The notes beneath the pieces are model-generated. The model had not been told where the DNA came from, ran no database searches, and saw nothing but the letters and a program-made list of their open reading frames with translations. 64,000 bases of DNA, from contig JBILGU010000014.1 of NCBI GenBank assembly GCA_044350805.1, forward strand, positions 10,694-74,693, read 5' to 3'. Numbering within the stretch: position 1 is the first letter of the stretch; every line of letters starts with the position of its first letter. This DNA is from UBA6136 sp044350805 (lineage in GTDB: Bacteria > Pseudomonadota > Gammaproteobacteria > Methylococcales > Methylococcaceae). Shown piece by piece: positions 52,087-61,811 of this stretch. Position numbers and translations under genes: made by a program.

Positions 52087-52193
52087 CGCCTTGTCAGACC
52101 TTCATAGCAGGCGATTAGGAATTTTGATTAAATAATCGACGAGATATAGGCGGAATTAGGCGGAAAGCCTAAATAATAAAAGGAGAAACTAGG

Positions 52194-52439
52194 ATGTCTA
52201 AAGGCCAAAATTTGCAGGATCCTTTCCTGAATGCCTTGCGCAAGGAACACGTGCCCGTATCCATCTATCTGGTAAATGGCATCAAATTGCAGGGTAAAGT
52301 CGATTCTTTCGACCAATACGTCATCATTCTCAAGAATGCCGTGAGCCAGATGGTCTACAAGCATGCCATCTCGACGATCGTTCCGGCCCGACAGGTTCGC
52401 CTGAGTTCAGGCCAGGAAGAAGACGAAGTCGAGGGCTAA
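52194..52439 (+). CDS. hfq: RNA chaperone Hfq
   Basis: An 81-residue Sm-like hexameric chaperone that pairs small RNAs with mRNAs. It begins MSKGQNLQDPFLNALRKE and has the Sm2 motif YKHAISTIVPAR. The ribosome site is aaggaga. The C-terminal tail is short. The hfq-hflX-hflK-hflC order is as in E. coli. It bears on the candidate small RNA at 32416-32564. Confidence 0.98.
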   Translation: MSKGQNLQDPFLNALRKEHVPVSIYLVNGIKLQGKVDSFDQYVIILKNAVSQMVYKHAISTIVPARQVRLSSGQEEDEVEG

Positions 52440-52490
52440 ACGAGGCCAAAGGAATGCACATCATGATGAAAGCCCACGTGGGGTCGGTCA

Positions 52491-53783
52491 TTGTTTGACC
52501 GTCCCAAAACGGGTGAGCGGGCGGTACTGGTTCTCGGTGGGGGCAACGATGAACTTCCGGTTCTCGAGGAACTTCAGGAGCTTGCAAGATCTGCGGGGGC
52601 AGATCCTGTCGGCCATCTGATCAGTAAGCGAGAACATGCCGACCCGAAATTCTTTATCGGAAAAGGAAAAGTTGAGGAACTCGGATTCTTGATCGAGTCT
52701 TTGGGAGCGGAATTGGTGTTGTTTAACAACCCATTGTCACCCTCCCAGGAGAGGAATCTCGAAAAAGCCCTTGAGGTCAGGGTTCTCGATCGAACCGGGC
52801 TGATTCTCGATATCTTTGCCCAACGGGCACAAAGCTATGAGGGAAAGCTGCAGGTCGAGCTGGCCCAGTTAAAGCATCTTTCAACCCGACTGGTCCGGGG
52901 CTGGACGCATCTTGAGCGTCAAAAAGGCGGTATCGGTCTTCGAGGGCCGGGTGAAACCCAGCTTGAAACGGACAAGCGGTTGATCGGTCGGCGGATCCTT
53001 CAGATCCAGAAACGTCTGGAAAGGGTGGATCGGCAGCGGGATCAGGGCCGAAGGGCCCGGCGCCGCACCGAGGTTCCGGTGGTAGGGCTCGTGGGCTATA
53101 CCAACGCTGGCAAGTCGACCCTGATTAATGCCCTGACAGGTGCTGGGGTTTACGCGGCAGACCAGCTTTTTGCGACGCTGGATCCGACGTTGAAGCGCTA
53201 CACCATTGGTCAGGGTCAGACGGTGGTTCTCGCGGATACCGTGGGTTTTGTGAGAGACCTCCCCCACGAACTGGTTGCGGCCTTCAAGTCGACACTTCAG
53301 GAGACGGTGGAGGCAGACCTTCTGTTGCATGTCATCGATGCGACCGATGAGCAGCTTCAGGAAACCATCGATGAGGTCGAGCGCGTGATCGATGAGATTG
53401 GTGCAGGGGACGTCCCAAGGGTCCGGGTCTTGAACAAGATCGACGGGCTCGAAGGCCGCGAGCCGACTCTGGAGCGAAATGCGGAGGGTCGCATCGACGC
53501 CGTCTGGTTGTCGGCACGCGATTCGCGCGGACTCGAATTGATTGATGAAATTGTCCGTGAGCAGGTGGTTCCGCAGCGGATTCGTCGGGAGATCAAGATC
53601 AAGCCCTCTGAGGGGCGTTTGCGTGCCCAGCTCTACCAGCTGGCAACGGTGCTCTCGGAGACGGTGGATGAGGACGGCGGCTGGGTGATGCAGGTCGAGG
53701 GCAACCCCGACCGGTTCAGAAAGCTGCATCTCACCGACGATGCGGAACACGATAGCCAATTCCATGATGCCTTGTTAGCCTAG
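52491..53783 (+). CDS. hflX: Ribosome-rescue GTPase HflX
   Basis: A 430-residue GTPase that splits stalled ribosomes. The N-terminal HflX domain has GLILDIFAQRAQSYEGKLQ and THLERQKGGIGLRGPGETQL, followed by the GTPase domain with GYTNAGKSTLINAL, LADTVGFVRDLP and NKID. The start is TTG, followed by the family beginning FDRPKTGE, which matches E. coli (FDRYDAGE). A G-rich site (ggggtcgg) lies upstream of it. Confidence 0.95.
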   Translation: MFDRPKTGERAVLVLGGGNDELPVLEELQELARSAGADPVGHLISKREHADPKFFIGKGKVEELGFLIESLGAELVLFNNPLSPSQERNLEKALEVRVLDRTGLILDIFAQRAQSYEGKLQVELAQLKHLSTRLVRGWTHLERQKGGIGLRGPGETQLETDKRLIGRRILQIQKRLERVDRQRDQGRRARRRTEVPVVGLVGYTNAGKSTLINALTGAGVYAADQLFATLDPTLKRYTIGQGQTVVLADTVGFVRDLPHELVAAFKSTLQETVEADLLLHVIDATDEQLQETIDEVERVIDEIGAGDVPRVRVLNKIDGLEGREPTLERNAEGRIDAVWLSARDSRGLELIDEIVREQVVPQRIRREIKIKPSEGRLRAQLYQLATVLSETVDEDGGWVMQVEGNPDRFRKLHLTDDAEHDSQFHDALLA

Positions 53784-53846
53784 TCGGCTGAAGGCGTCAT
53801 CGCTGAAACACAAAAAAGGCCCTAGAACGAAGGTCTGGAGAATACG

Positions 53847-55052
53847 ATGTCCTGGAATGAACCGGGTGGAAACAAGAAGGATCCGTGGAGTGGCAAAGAT
53901 AATCAGCCTCAACCCCCGGATTTGGATGAAGTGCTCAAGAGCCTTCAAGACAAGCTGAAGGGTCTTTTCGGCAACACCTCCATGGGGGGTGGTGACGGGA
54001 ATTCAGGGACGAGCCAATTGATGGGGCTGATTGCCCTCGTTGCGGTCCTCCTTTGGTCCCTGACCGGGATTTACCTCGTCGATGAAGGGAGCCGCGCGGT
54101 CGTGACCCGTTTTGGTGCCTACGTCGAGACGACGCTTCCGGGGATTCACTGGCACCTGCCGGTCCCTGTCGAGCGTGTGGATCTGGTGAATCTTGAGCAA
54201 CAACGTTTCGTCGAAATCGGCTATCGCTCGGGGGGACGTCAGCAGTCTTTGGGGTCTGTTCCCAAAGAGGCGCTGATGCTGACCCAAGATGAAAACATCA
54301 TTGATATCCGGCTGGCCGTTCAGTATCAGATCAAGGACGCTAAAGCGTATATTTTCAATGTGGCCGACCCGGACCTGACCTTGAAGCAAGTGATCGAAAG
54401 TGCCCAAAGGGCAGTCATCGGCAAGAACACGATGGACTTTGTTCTCACCGAAGGTCGCAGCAACATTGCCGATGAGATTAAGTCTGAAATCCAGCACACA
54501 TTGGACGAATATGAAACCGGCATCAGTGTGAGCAATGTCAACCTTGTCGATGCTCAGCCGCCGGATGAGGTTCAGAACGCCTTTGAGGATGCCATTAAGG
54601 CGCGTGAGGACGAACAGCGACTGAAGAACGAAGCCGAAGCCTATGCCAACGAAGTGGTGCCCAAGGCGCGAGGGGCGGCGGCGCGGTTACTCGAGGAATC
54701 TGAAGCCTACAAGCAGAGGACGATTGCCCATGCCGAGGGCGAATCTTCCCGTTTCCTCCAGCTTTTGACCGAGTATGAAAAGGCCCCGGATGTCACGCGT
54801 GAGCGCCTCTATCTGGAAACGATGCAGGATGTCATCAGCCAGTCCGGTGTCACGGTTATAGACGTCAAGGGTTCGAATAACGCGATCTACCTTCCTGTCG
54901 ACCGGATTCAGAAGGGCGCTGCGGCTTCGCCTGCGCCTCGCGACAGCGAACCTTCCGCCTCCCCAACACCAGATGCTCCGGAATCCGGATCAAAATCCGC
55001 ACGCAGTGCCTCGGGTCGAGGTCGTGACAGCCGAGGAGGGCAGCAAAAGTGA
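53847..55052 (+). CDS. hflK: FtsH protease activity modulator HflK
   Basis: A 401-residue inner-membrane protein of the SPFH/band-7 family that forms a cage around FtsH with HflC. A Pro/Gly-rich cytoplasmic start is followed by a membrane helix (LMGLIALVAVLLWSLTGIYL) and the band-7 domain (AVVTRFGAYVETTLPGIHW ...). The C-terminus is Pro/Ser-rich. It is coupled to hflC by a GTGA overlap. Confidence 0.95.
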   Translation: MSWNEPGGNKKDPWSGKDNQPQPPDLDEVLKSLQDKLKGLFGNTSMGGGDGNSGTSQLMGLIALVAVLLWSLTGIYLVDEGSRAVVTRFGAYVETTLPGIHWHLPVPVERVDLVNLEQQRFVEIGYRSGGRQQSLGSVPKEALMLTQDENIIDIRLAVQYQIKDAKAYIFNVADPDLTLKQVIESAQRAVIGKNTMDFVLTEGRSNIADEIKSEIQHTLDEYETGISVSNVNLVDAQPPDEVQNAFEDAIKAREDEQRLKNEAEAYANEVVPKARGAAARLLEESEAYKQRTIAHAEGESSRFLQLLTEYEKAPDVTRERLYLETMQDVISQSGVTVIDVKGSNNAIYLPVDRIQKGAAASPAPRDSEPSASPTPDAPESGSKSARSASGRGRDSRGGQQK

Positions 55053-55906
55053 ATCGACAAACCCTCCTGAGTGGACTGGGCTTTCTCGTCCTCCTCGTTT
55101 TACTGACCTCCACCTTCACGGTTTCAGAAACCGAAAAGGTCATCTTGCTTGAATTCAAGAAGATCGTCGGAACGGACTACGGCCCTGGGCTTCACTTTAA
55201 GTTGCCCTATCGGCAAGTAAAGAAGTTTGATAGCCGAATTCTCTCGCTCGAATCGAAGCCCGAGCGCTTCCTGACCTCGGAAAAGAAGAACGTCTTGGTG
55301 GACTGGTTCGTCAAATGGCGAATCAATGATGTCACCAAGTTCTACACCTCCGTGGGCGGGGACAAGGCGCAGGCCAATATCCGCCTGGACCAGATCACCA
55401 AGGACGCCATGCGCAATGAATTCAGCAAGCGAACCATTCGTGAACTGGTGTCTTCCGATCGGGGACGCATTCAGGATGCGCTGACCACCATGGTGGCGCC
55501 GGCGGTGGCTAGTTTGGGCGTGGAAGTAACCGATATCCGTGTCATGCGGATCGATCTTCCCGAGGAAGTCAGCTCATCGGTCTATCGCCGGATGGAGGCC
55601 GAAAGGGCCAGGGTGGCCCGAGAGTTCCGCTCGCGCGGGGCTGAAGCCGCCGAGAAGATTCGGGCGGAAGCGGATCGTGAGCGGGAAGTCCTCATTGCCG
55701 AGGCGCAAAAAGGGGCTGAGATTCGCCGGGGCGAAGGGGATGCCACCGCCACTGAAATTTATGCCAAGGCGTATGGAAAGAACAAAGAGTTCTTCCAGTT
55801 CAACCGCAGTCTGATCGCCTATCGGCAGGCCTTTAGGGACGATGGCAGCCAGTTGTTGCTGTCCCCGGATTCGGAATTCTTCCGCTATTTCAAGGCAACC
55901 CATTAA
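55049..55906 (+). CDS. hflC: FtsH protease activity modulator HflC
   Basis: A 285-residue partner of HflK. A membrane helix (LLSGLGFLVLLVLLTSTFTV) is followed by the SPFH domain, with the typical Tyr-Gly-Pro-Gly segment YGPGLHFKLPY and the Arg/Glu-rich coiled coil (MEAERARVAREFRSRGAEAA). The GTG start lies in the hflK stop. Confidence 0.95.
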   Translation: MNRQTLLSGLGFLVLLVLLTSTFTVSETEKVILLEFKKIVGTDYGPGLHFKLPYRQVKKFDSRILSLESKPERFLTSEKKNVLVDWFVKWRINDVTKFYTSVGGDKAQANIRLDQITKDAMRNEFSKRTIRELVSSDRGRIQDALTTMVAPAVASLGVEVTDIRVMRIDLPEEVSSSVYRRMEAERARVAREFRSRGAEAAEKIRAEADREREVLIAEAQKGAEIRRGEGDATATEIYAKAYGKNKEFFQFNRSLIAYRQAFRDDGSQLLLSPDSEFFRYFKATH

Positions 55907-56015
55907 GGCTGTCATAAAACGCAGGTGACACGCACCCCCCTTCGCGGAGGGGTGGTGAGCTTGGCCCTGTTGATTTACCATCTCCCGTTCGTTCAGGCCT
56001 TAAGAAAAAACGCGC

Positions 56016-57194
56016 ATGCTGACCCAGGACCGCTGGCTCCTCCCCGAGGGCATTGAAGAAATCTTTCCGGATGAGGCCGAAAACCTCGACCAACTGGGAC
56101 GGGTGCTGATTGATCAGTTTCACGCCTGGGGTTACCGGCTGGTCATGCCACCGATTGTGGACTTTCTTGAGTCCCTTCTCACAGGAAGCGGCTATGAGCT
56201 GGACCAGCAAACGCTGAAATTTGTCGATCCCCTGACCGGGCGCCTTGTCGGCCTTCGAGCGGACATGACCCCCCAGGTCGCCCGAATCGATGCCCGGACG
56301 GCCGCCTCAGGGCTGCCTTCCCGCCTTTGTTATCTGGGCAATGTGATTCATGGGGTGGGTGCCCATCTTGAAAAGACCCGCAACCCGATTCAGGTCGGGG
56401 CGGAGCTCTACGGGCACAGTGGGGGTGCGGCTACAGCCGAGGTGATCCGGCTGATGCTGGAGACGCTGCATGCGGCAAATATTCGAGAGGTTCACCTGGA
56501 CCTCGGTCATGTAGGGATTTATCGTGCGTTAGCGCACGAGGCGGGGCTTTCGGAGTCGGATGAGGCGAGCCTCTTTGATATTCTCCAAAGGAAGGATGCA
56601 ACCGACCTGAACCAGTTCCTCTCCGAAAAGGCCATTTGCCCCAAGGTCCGCCCCCTGATGAAGGCGCTTTTGGATCTCAATGGTCCGCTTGAAATCTTGG
56701 ATGAGGCGCGCCATCGCCTGGCCGATGGCGGTGACCAGATTTTGGCCGCCCTTGGCGAGCTCGCTGATCTGGGCGCGGAACTCCAGCGTCGTTATCCAGG
56801 GCTTCCCCTGCACCTTGATCTTGCGGAACTTCGGGGCTATCAGTATCACACCGGGATCGTGTTTGCAGCGTTTGTTCCAGGGCAAGGTCGCGAAATTGCC
56901 AGAGGGGGCCGTTATGATGACATCGGTCATGTCTTCGGATTTGCAAGGCCCGCTGTGGGCTTTAGTGCAGACCTTAAGTTCCTGGCACGTCTCGGCGCTG
57001 CTTCCGGTCGGGAAGGGGCGCGGCGAATCTTTGCACCGGCCACGGACGATCCGGCTTTAGAAAAAAAGGTTGCATCACTTCGAGCCGAAGGGCGAGTCGT
57101 GATCCAATCCCTTGGGCATGCCGATGAGACCAAAGAGCAACTGGGTTGCGTTGAAAGCCTGATCCTCAAGGACGGCCGCTGGATCCTGGTCTAA
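56016..57194 (+). CDS. hisZ: ATP phosphoribosyltransferase regulatory subunit HisZ
   Basis: A 392-residue histidyl-tRNA-synthetase-like protein without the tRNA-charging function, which activates the short form of HisG in histidine synthesis. Visible are LLPEGIEEIFPDEAENL, LVGLRADMTPQVARIDA and GYQYHTGIVFAAFVPG ... GGRYDDIGHVFG. In gammaproteobacteria it lies between hflC and purA, as here. No hisG is in the window. Confidence 0.94.
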   Translation: MLTQDRWLLPEGIEEIFPDEAENLDQLGRVLIDQFHAWGYRLVMPPIVDFLESLLTGSGYELDQQTLKFVDPLTGRLVGLRADMTPQVARIDARTAASGLPSRLCYLGNVIHGVGAHLEKTRNPIQVGAELYGHSGGAATAEVIRLMLETLHAANIREVHLDLGHVGIYRALAHEAGLSESDEASLFDILQRKDATDLNQFLSEKAICPKVRPLMKALLDLNGPLEILDEARHRLADGGDQILAALGELADLGAELQRRYPGLPLHLDLAELRGYQYHTGIVFAAFVPGQGREIARGGRYDDIGHVFGFARPAVGFSADLKFLARLGAASGREGARRIFAPATDDPALEKKVASLRAEGRVVIQSLGHADETKEQLGCVESLILKDGRWILV

Positions 57195-57236
57195 TCCATC
57201 CATCAATCAGTCACACCGAACAGAGCAGAAGAAAAC

Positions 57237-58544
57237 ATGGGAAAGAACGTTGTCGTGATCGGCACCCAGTGGGGAGATGAGGGCAAGGGCAAGCTGGTCG
57301 ACATCCTTACCGAACGTGCCAAGGGGGTCGTCCGCTTTCAGGGCGGGCATAACGCCGGTCATACCCTGGTCATCGACGGACAAAAAACCGTTCTCCATCT
57401 GATTCCCTCTGGAATCCTGAGAGAAGGGGTGACCTGTTATATCGGCAACGGCGTGGTGTTGTCGCCCGATGCGCTGATGGAAGAAATCGGTGTTCTTGAA
57501 AAGGCCGGCATCCCGGTTCGGGAGCGACTGGTCATCAGTGAGGCGTGTGCACTGATTCTTCCCATTCATATTGCGCTCGATGTGGCCCGTGAAAAAGCGC
57601 GGGGTGCCAAGGCGATCGGGACGACCGGACGGGGGATTGGCCCCGCCTATGAAGACAAGGTATCTCGTCGCGGCCTTCGTGCGGGCGATCTGTTCTATCC
57701 GCATCTGCTTGAAGAAAGACTCCGGGATCTTTTGGATTTGCACAATTTTGTCCTGTCCCAGTACTACAAGGAAAAGCCTCTGGATTTCCAGGAAGAGCTC
57801 GATAAGCTCTGCCGGATTGGCGAAGAAATCAAACCGATGCTCGGCGATGTTTCGGGAGAGTTGCATCGGTTGGGTGACGCGGGTGCACCGGTCCTTTATG
57901 AAGGAGCCCAGGGTGCGATGCTCGACATCGATCATGGCACGTATCCTTTTGTGACCTCTTCAAACACCACGGCGGGCGGCGCTTCGGCAGGATCCGGGGT
58001 GGGCCTGCTCGAGTTTGACTATGTTCTGGGAATTACCAAGGCCTACTCGACACGCGTTGGCAATGGTCCTTTCCCGACGGAACTCTTTGATGACGTCGGA
58101 AAACATCTCTCCTCCCGCGGTGCCGAGTTTGGTGCGACGACGGGAAGGGCAAGGCGTTGTGGATGGTTTGATGCCGTTCTCATGCGTCGGTCAGCGAAGC
58201 TGAACAGTCTGACGGGCTTATGCCTGACCAAGCTGGACGTTCTTGACGGTCTTGAAACGATTCGGATTTGTACAGCCTACCGCTACCGCGGTGTTGAGAT
58301 CGACACGATTCCGATTGGTGCAGAGGCGTATGCCGAATGTGAGCCGGTGATGGAAGAGATGCCGGGTTGGACCGACTCGACCGAAGGCGTGACGGACTTT
58401 GATGCCCTGCCTGAAGCGGCGCGCAACTATATCCGCCGAATCGAGGGGCTGGTTGGCGTTCCGGTCCACATCCTCTCGACAGGACCGGATCGTCGGGAGA
58501 CCATCGTGCTCCATCATCCCTTCGACGAATTCACGAGCCTTTGA
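57237..58544 (+). CDS. purA: Adenylosuccinate synthetase
   Basis: PurA joins IMP and aspartate with GTP on the way to AMP. The 435-residue protein has the GTP site VVIGTQWGDEGKGKLVD, the H-box GGHNAGHTLV, and GTTGRGIGPAYEDKVSRR. The C-terminal RRCGWFDAVLMRR (about residue 308) is also conserved. Its stop overlaps the TTG of the next gene. Confidence 0.98.
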   Translation: MGKNVVVIGTQWGDEGKGKLVDILTERAKGVVRFQGGHNAGHTLVIDGQKTVLHLIPSGILREGVTCYIGNGVVLSPDALMEEIGVLEKAGIPVRERLVISEACALILPIHIALDVAREKARGAKAIGTTGRGIGPAYEDKVSRRGLRAGDLFYPHLLEERLRDLLDLHNFVLSQYYKEKPLDFQEELDKLCRIGEEIKPMLGDVSGELHRLGDAGAPVLYEGAQGAMLDIDHGTYPFVTSSNTTAGGASAGSGVGLLEFDYVLGITKAYSTRVGNGPFPTELFDDVGKHLSSRGAEFGATTGRARRCGWFDAVLMRRSAKLNSLTGLCLTKLDVLDGLETIRICTAYRYRGVEIDTIPIGAEAYAECEPVMEEMPGWTDSTEGVTDFDALPEAARNYIRRIEGLVGVPVHILSTGPDRRETIVLHHPFDEFTSL

Positions 58545-58921
58545 ATTTTCTTCTCAATCTGCTTTGGGCGATTTTCGGCGGGGGTCTTCTGACCGCCGTC
58601 GAATACCTTTTGGCCGGTCTGATCCTGTGCCTCTCCATCGTCGGCATTCCCTTCGGGCTTCAGTGTTTCAAGCTGGCCGGTCTTGCGATTGCCCCCTTCG
58701 GGAAGGTGTTTGAACCTCATTATCCGAGCCCGCTGGGGTTTATGGGCAATCTCTTGTGGATGGTCTTTGCGGGATTCTGGATCTTTATCAGTCATGTCGC
58801 GCTCGGGCTCTCCCTTGCACTGACCGTCATCGGTATCCCCTTTGCTCTCCAGCACCTCAAGTTGGCGGTTTTGGCTTTGGCACCGTTCGATGTCAGAGTC
58901 CGGAAGGACGACTCCCCATGA
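58541..58921 (+). CDS. YccF domain-containing membrane protein
   Basis: A 126-residue inner-membrane protein with two copies of the YccF domain, seen as repeated halves: FLLNLLWAIFGGGLLTAVEY ... VGIPFGLQCFKLAGLAIAPFG and FMGNLLWMVFAGFWIFISHV ... IGIPFALQHLKLAVLALAPF. It begins with TTG inside the purA stop, so it is probably coupled. The function of YccF is not known. Confidence 0.85.
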   Translation: MNFLLNLLWAIFGGGLLTAVEYLLAGLILCLSIVGIPFGLQCFKLAGLAIAPFGKVFEPHYPSPLGFMGNLLWMVFAGFWIFISHVALGLSLALTVIGIPFALQHLKLAVLALAPFDVRVRKDDSP

Positions 58922-58956
58922 AAAAAACCGGATGCCCCGAGAGAAGGCATCCGGTT
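58921..58956 (-). terminator. Terminator of the pit gene
   Basis: On the minus strand the 11-pair stem aaccggatgcc/ggcatccggtt is followed by seven T. It lies 18 bases after the phosphate transporter stop and faces the YccF gene. Confidence 0.86.
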
Positions 58957-58973
58957 GCTTTCAGTTCCCGGCC

Positions 58974-60584
58974 TTAGAAGGTGTGGGAGAAAATCCAGAA
59001 AAGCAGTCCCGACAGACACATGGCGGCGGGCAGTGTTGCGATCCAGGCCATGGCCAGATTGCGAATCGTCTGGAGCTGAAGCCCGGATTTGTTGGCCGCC
59101 ATGGTACCGGCAACGCCTGACGACAAGACGTGAGTCGTTGAGACCGGAAGGCCATAGATGTCGGCAGCGCCAATGGTGATCATGGCAACCAACTCGGCAG
59201 AGGCGCCTTGGCCATAGGTCAGGTGGCTCTTACCAATCTTTTCGCCCACCGTAACGACAATGCGCTTCCACCCCACCATCGTGCCAAGTCCCAGGGCGAT
59301 GGCAACCGCAATCTTCACCCAGACCGGAATGAATTTTGTGGCCTTGTCGGTTAACTTCTTAAAGCCATCCAGGTAGGAGAGGGTCTCGGGGTCCAGTTTG
59401 ACGGTTGAGTCCTTGCTCAGAAGTTGAATCGCTTCTGAAACCAGGTACATGTCATTACGGACATTTGGAACCGCCGCGGTCGGGATCTTGGCGAGGCTGT
59501 TGTAGTCTTTAACCTGAGCGGAGATCTTGCCGATTTCGGAGGCCAGGGCCGGATTCACCGCGGGCACATAGTGTTTGCTCCGAATATATTCCGTCAATGT
59601 CGTCAGGGCTTTTCCCTCTTCCATGGCCGGCGCTCCCTTGAGAAGAGACTCTTGCGCGACATGCGAGATGGCCACAAATTGGGTGACGTCTTCCGCAGGC
59701 ATGGCCCGATTCAGGGCATAGGCCAGAGGAACGGTTCCGACAAGAATCAGCATGATCAGTCCCATGCCCTTCTGGCCATCGTTCGAGCCATGCGCAAAGG
59801 AGACGCCGGTACAGGTCAGAACGAGAAGGCTTCGTATCCACCACGGGGGCGCTTTCGTCTTTTTAGGCTCCTGGTAGAGCTCTGGGTTTTTGACCAGAAC
59901 CTTAAGCGTCAGGAAAAGGAGGGCTGAGACAATGAAGCCAATCAGCGGGGAAAGCAGGAGCGAATACCCGACATTGATGGCCTGATGCCAATCCACCCCA
60001 CTGGTCCCGTCATAGCCGTGCATGAGCGCGTTGGCGACACCGACGCCGATAATCGAACCAATCATGGTGTGTGAGGAGGAAGCGGGAAGACCTAGCCACC
60101 ACGTGCCAAGATTCCACAAAATGGCGGCAATCAGGAGAGCAAAGACCATGGCAAAGCCGGATTTGGAGCCGACCTGAAGAATGAGTTCAACCGGCAGCAA
60201 AGAGATAATCCCGAAAGCCACAGCGCCGCTGGAAAAAAGAACCCCCAGAAAATTGAAGCAACCGGACCACAGCACCGCAAAGTGCGGGGGAAGGGAGTGG
60301 GTATAAATGACCGTTGCAACGGCATTGGCGGTATCGTGAAAGCCATTGACAAACTCAAAGCCGAGAGCGATCAGAAGGGCAATGCCAAGGAGTAAAAAAG
60401 GCATCCAGCTCGAGGCTTCGACTGCCTTGCTGCTGTCAATGTCGCCCCACACACTGATGGTCGTGAAGATGAGTCCAACCAGCAGTGTGACAATGAAAAT
60501 GAGATTCGTGAAAGCGCTGGTCTTCCCTTCCAGATTGGGACGGCCCGAAGAATTGGCCGGGTGTCCCGCTTTTTGACTGCTCAT
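58974..60584 (-). CDS. pit: Inorganic phosphate transporter, Pit family
   Basis: A 536-residue low-affinity phosphate/proton (or metal-phosphate) symporter. The family repeats are GFHDTANAVATVIYT near residue 75 and FAHGSNDGQKGMGLIMLI near residue 270. An extended cytoplasmic loop of about 130 residues separates the halves. It ends with the symporter repeat STTHVLSSGVAGTMAAN. A possible PhoB site lies 60 bases upstream. Confidence 0.93.
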   Translation of the reverse strand: MSSQKAGHPANSSGRPNLEGKTSAFTNLIFIVTLLVGLIFTTISVWGDIDSSKAVEASSWMPFLLLGIALLIALGFEFVNGFHDTANAVATVIYTHSLPPHFAVLWSGCFNFLGVLFSSGAVAFGIISLLPVELILQVGSKSGFAMVFALLIAAILWNLGTWWLGLPASSSHTMIGSIIGVGVANALMHGYDGTSGVDWHQAINVGYSLLLSPLIGFIVSALLFLTLKVLVKNPELYQEPKKTKAPPWWIRSLLVLTCTGVSFAHGSNDGQKGMGLIMLILVGTVPLAYALNRAMPAEDVTQFVAISHVAQESLLKGAPAMEEGKALTTLTEYIRSKHYVPAVNPALASEIGKISAQVKDYNSLAKIPTAAVPNVRNDMYLVSEAIQLLSKDSTVKLDPETLSYLDGFKKLTDKATKFIPVWVKIAVAIALGLGTMVGWKRIVVTVGEKIGKSHLTYGQGASAELVAMITIGAADIYGLPVSTTHVLSSGVAGTMAANKSGLQLQTIRNLAMAWIATLPAAMCLSGLLFWIFSHTF

Positions 60585-60643
60585 AACCTTCCTGCCTGAT
60601 GGATGAATTTAGACGGAGGCTATCAGGGTCAGATGTCCAAAAT

Positions 60644-60661
60644 GTGACTTAGGTCTGACGC
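60644..60661 (-). promoter_or_regulatory. Possible PhoB box upstream of pit
   Basis: On the minus strand GCGTCAG-ACCT-AAGTCAC keeps two GTCA cores 11 bases apart, the spacing of the Pho box (CTGTCAT-N4-CTGTCAT). Bases around the cores differ. The place, 60-77 bases before the start, fits activation. Confidence 0.35.
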
Positions 60662-60797
60662 CCATCAAATTAACTGCCAGAATGCACTCCCAGCATCGGG
60701 ATGGAGAGGCCGTCTTAGGGCCTCTCTGTCTCTGTCGGGGGTCGGGAGGCATAGGGTAGATCGGGCATTGGGTGAAAATTAAGAGGGACTGGAGAGG

Positions 60798-61595
60798 ATG
60801 ATGGATAGCCTGCAACACATTGATATCAGCAACCCTTTTGTAGGGTGTGTAGCGATTGGGGGCATCGTCATCCTCGCGATGGGTCTCCAATTACTCACCA
60901 ATAAACTCATCGAAGTAGAGCGATTTGAGGCGATCCATGAAGTCGGTGGCATCTATATGTCCGCCGTAGGAACGCTCTACTCGGTCGTCCTGGGAATGAT
61001 CCTGGTCAACGCCTCTGAGAAGTTTACTGAGGCAAGAAAATATGTGGGGCAAGAAGCCGAAGCATTGATTCAGGTCTACTCGGGCGCGGATCAAATGCCA
61101 ATCGCGCATCGCTCCGAAATCAAGGAGTCGATCAAAAATTATGTGGATGGTGTGATTGATGATGAATGGGAGCTGTTATCCTAGGGCAAATCCCACGAGA
61201 ATACGAAGGTCCTCTTCAAGAAGATATGGAAAGCCCTAAGGTCAGTTGAGCCCACTACGGAAAATCAAAAGACCATTTATCCAGTCATGGTTTCCTCTTT
61301 CATGGCCGCAGAGGAAGGTCGAAGAGAGCGAGTCAACTTCTCAAATTACAAGATCACCAGTATCGAGTGGTACACCATGATTGCTGGGGGTCTTGTGAAC
61401 ATCCTGTTCACTCTTTTCTTTTCAGTCAGAAACTCCGTGGTGCAATCCTTGATGACAGGGATGGTGGCGTTTATGGTTTCGATCAATCTCTATGCTGTCT
61501 TTCTTCTGGGTGACCCGTTCTCTGGGACGAGAGAAGTACCAGTAGATCAGTTTCTTTTTCTGCAGAAATACATTGCGGAGGGGAAAGACCTGTAG
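60798..61595 (+). pseudogene. DUF4239-type membrane protein gene interrupted by one amber codon
   Basis: The frame is continuous from 60798 to 61595 except for one TAG at 61182-61184. Before it lie helices around VGCVAIGGIVILAMGLQLL and YMSAVGTLYSVVLGMILVN. After it, in the same frame, come GKSHENTKVLFKKIWKALRS, the segment VSSFMAAEEGRRERVNF and two further helices (YTMIAGGLVNILFTLFF, MTGMVAFMVSINLYAVFLLG). The whole, about 264 residues, has the helix-helix / long loop / helix-helix layout of DUF4239 (bestrophin-like) proteins. No frameshift is needed to join the halves. A nonsense mutation, readthrough or a sequencing error are all possible. Base composition is lower in GC than the core genes. 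Confidence 0.75.
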
Positions 61596-61759
61596 CGATC
61601 TCGTCTTTGGGCGGGAGATCTCTTCGCAGACGAAGAAACTTGAGGTGGGGGGAGTCTCATCTCAGGTGTGATTTGAGAAGCTCAGGATCAAGATGAATAG
61701 GCTAAAACCCTGAATCGCGCATGCAACCATGCCCGGAATCAAAAGGTCATGCCTGAAAT

Positions 61760-61788
61760 AAAAAACGGCCGAATGGGGTTCGGCCGTT
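61760..61788 (-). terminator. Native terminator of the tRNA-Pro gene
   Basis: On the minus strand the ten-pair stem aacggccgaa/ttcggccgtt with a five-base loop is followed by a T-run (TTTTTATTTC). It lies 24 bases beyond the CCA end of the tRNA fragment, as expected for the tRNA's own terminator. Confidence 0.82.
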
Positions 61789-61811
61789 CTGTTCAACTTC
61801 TTGATTTAATT

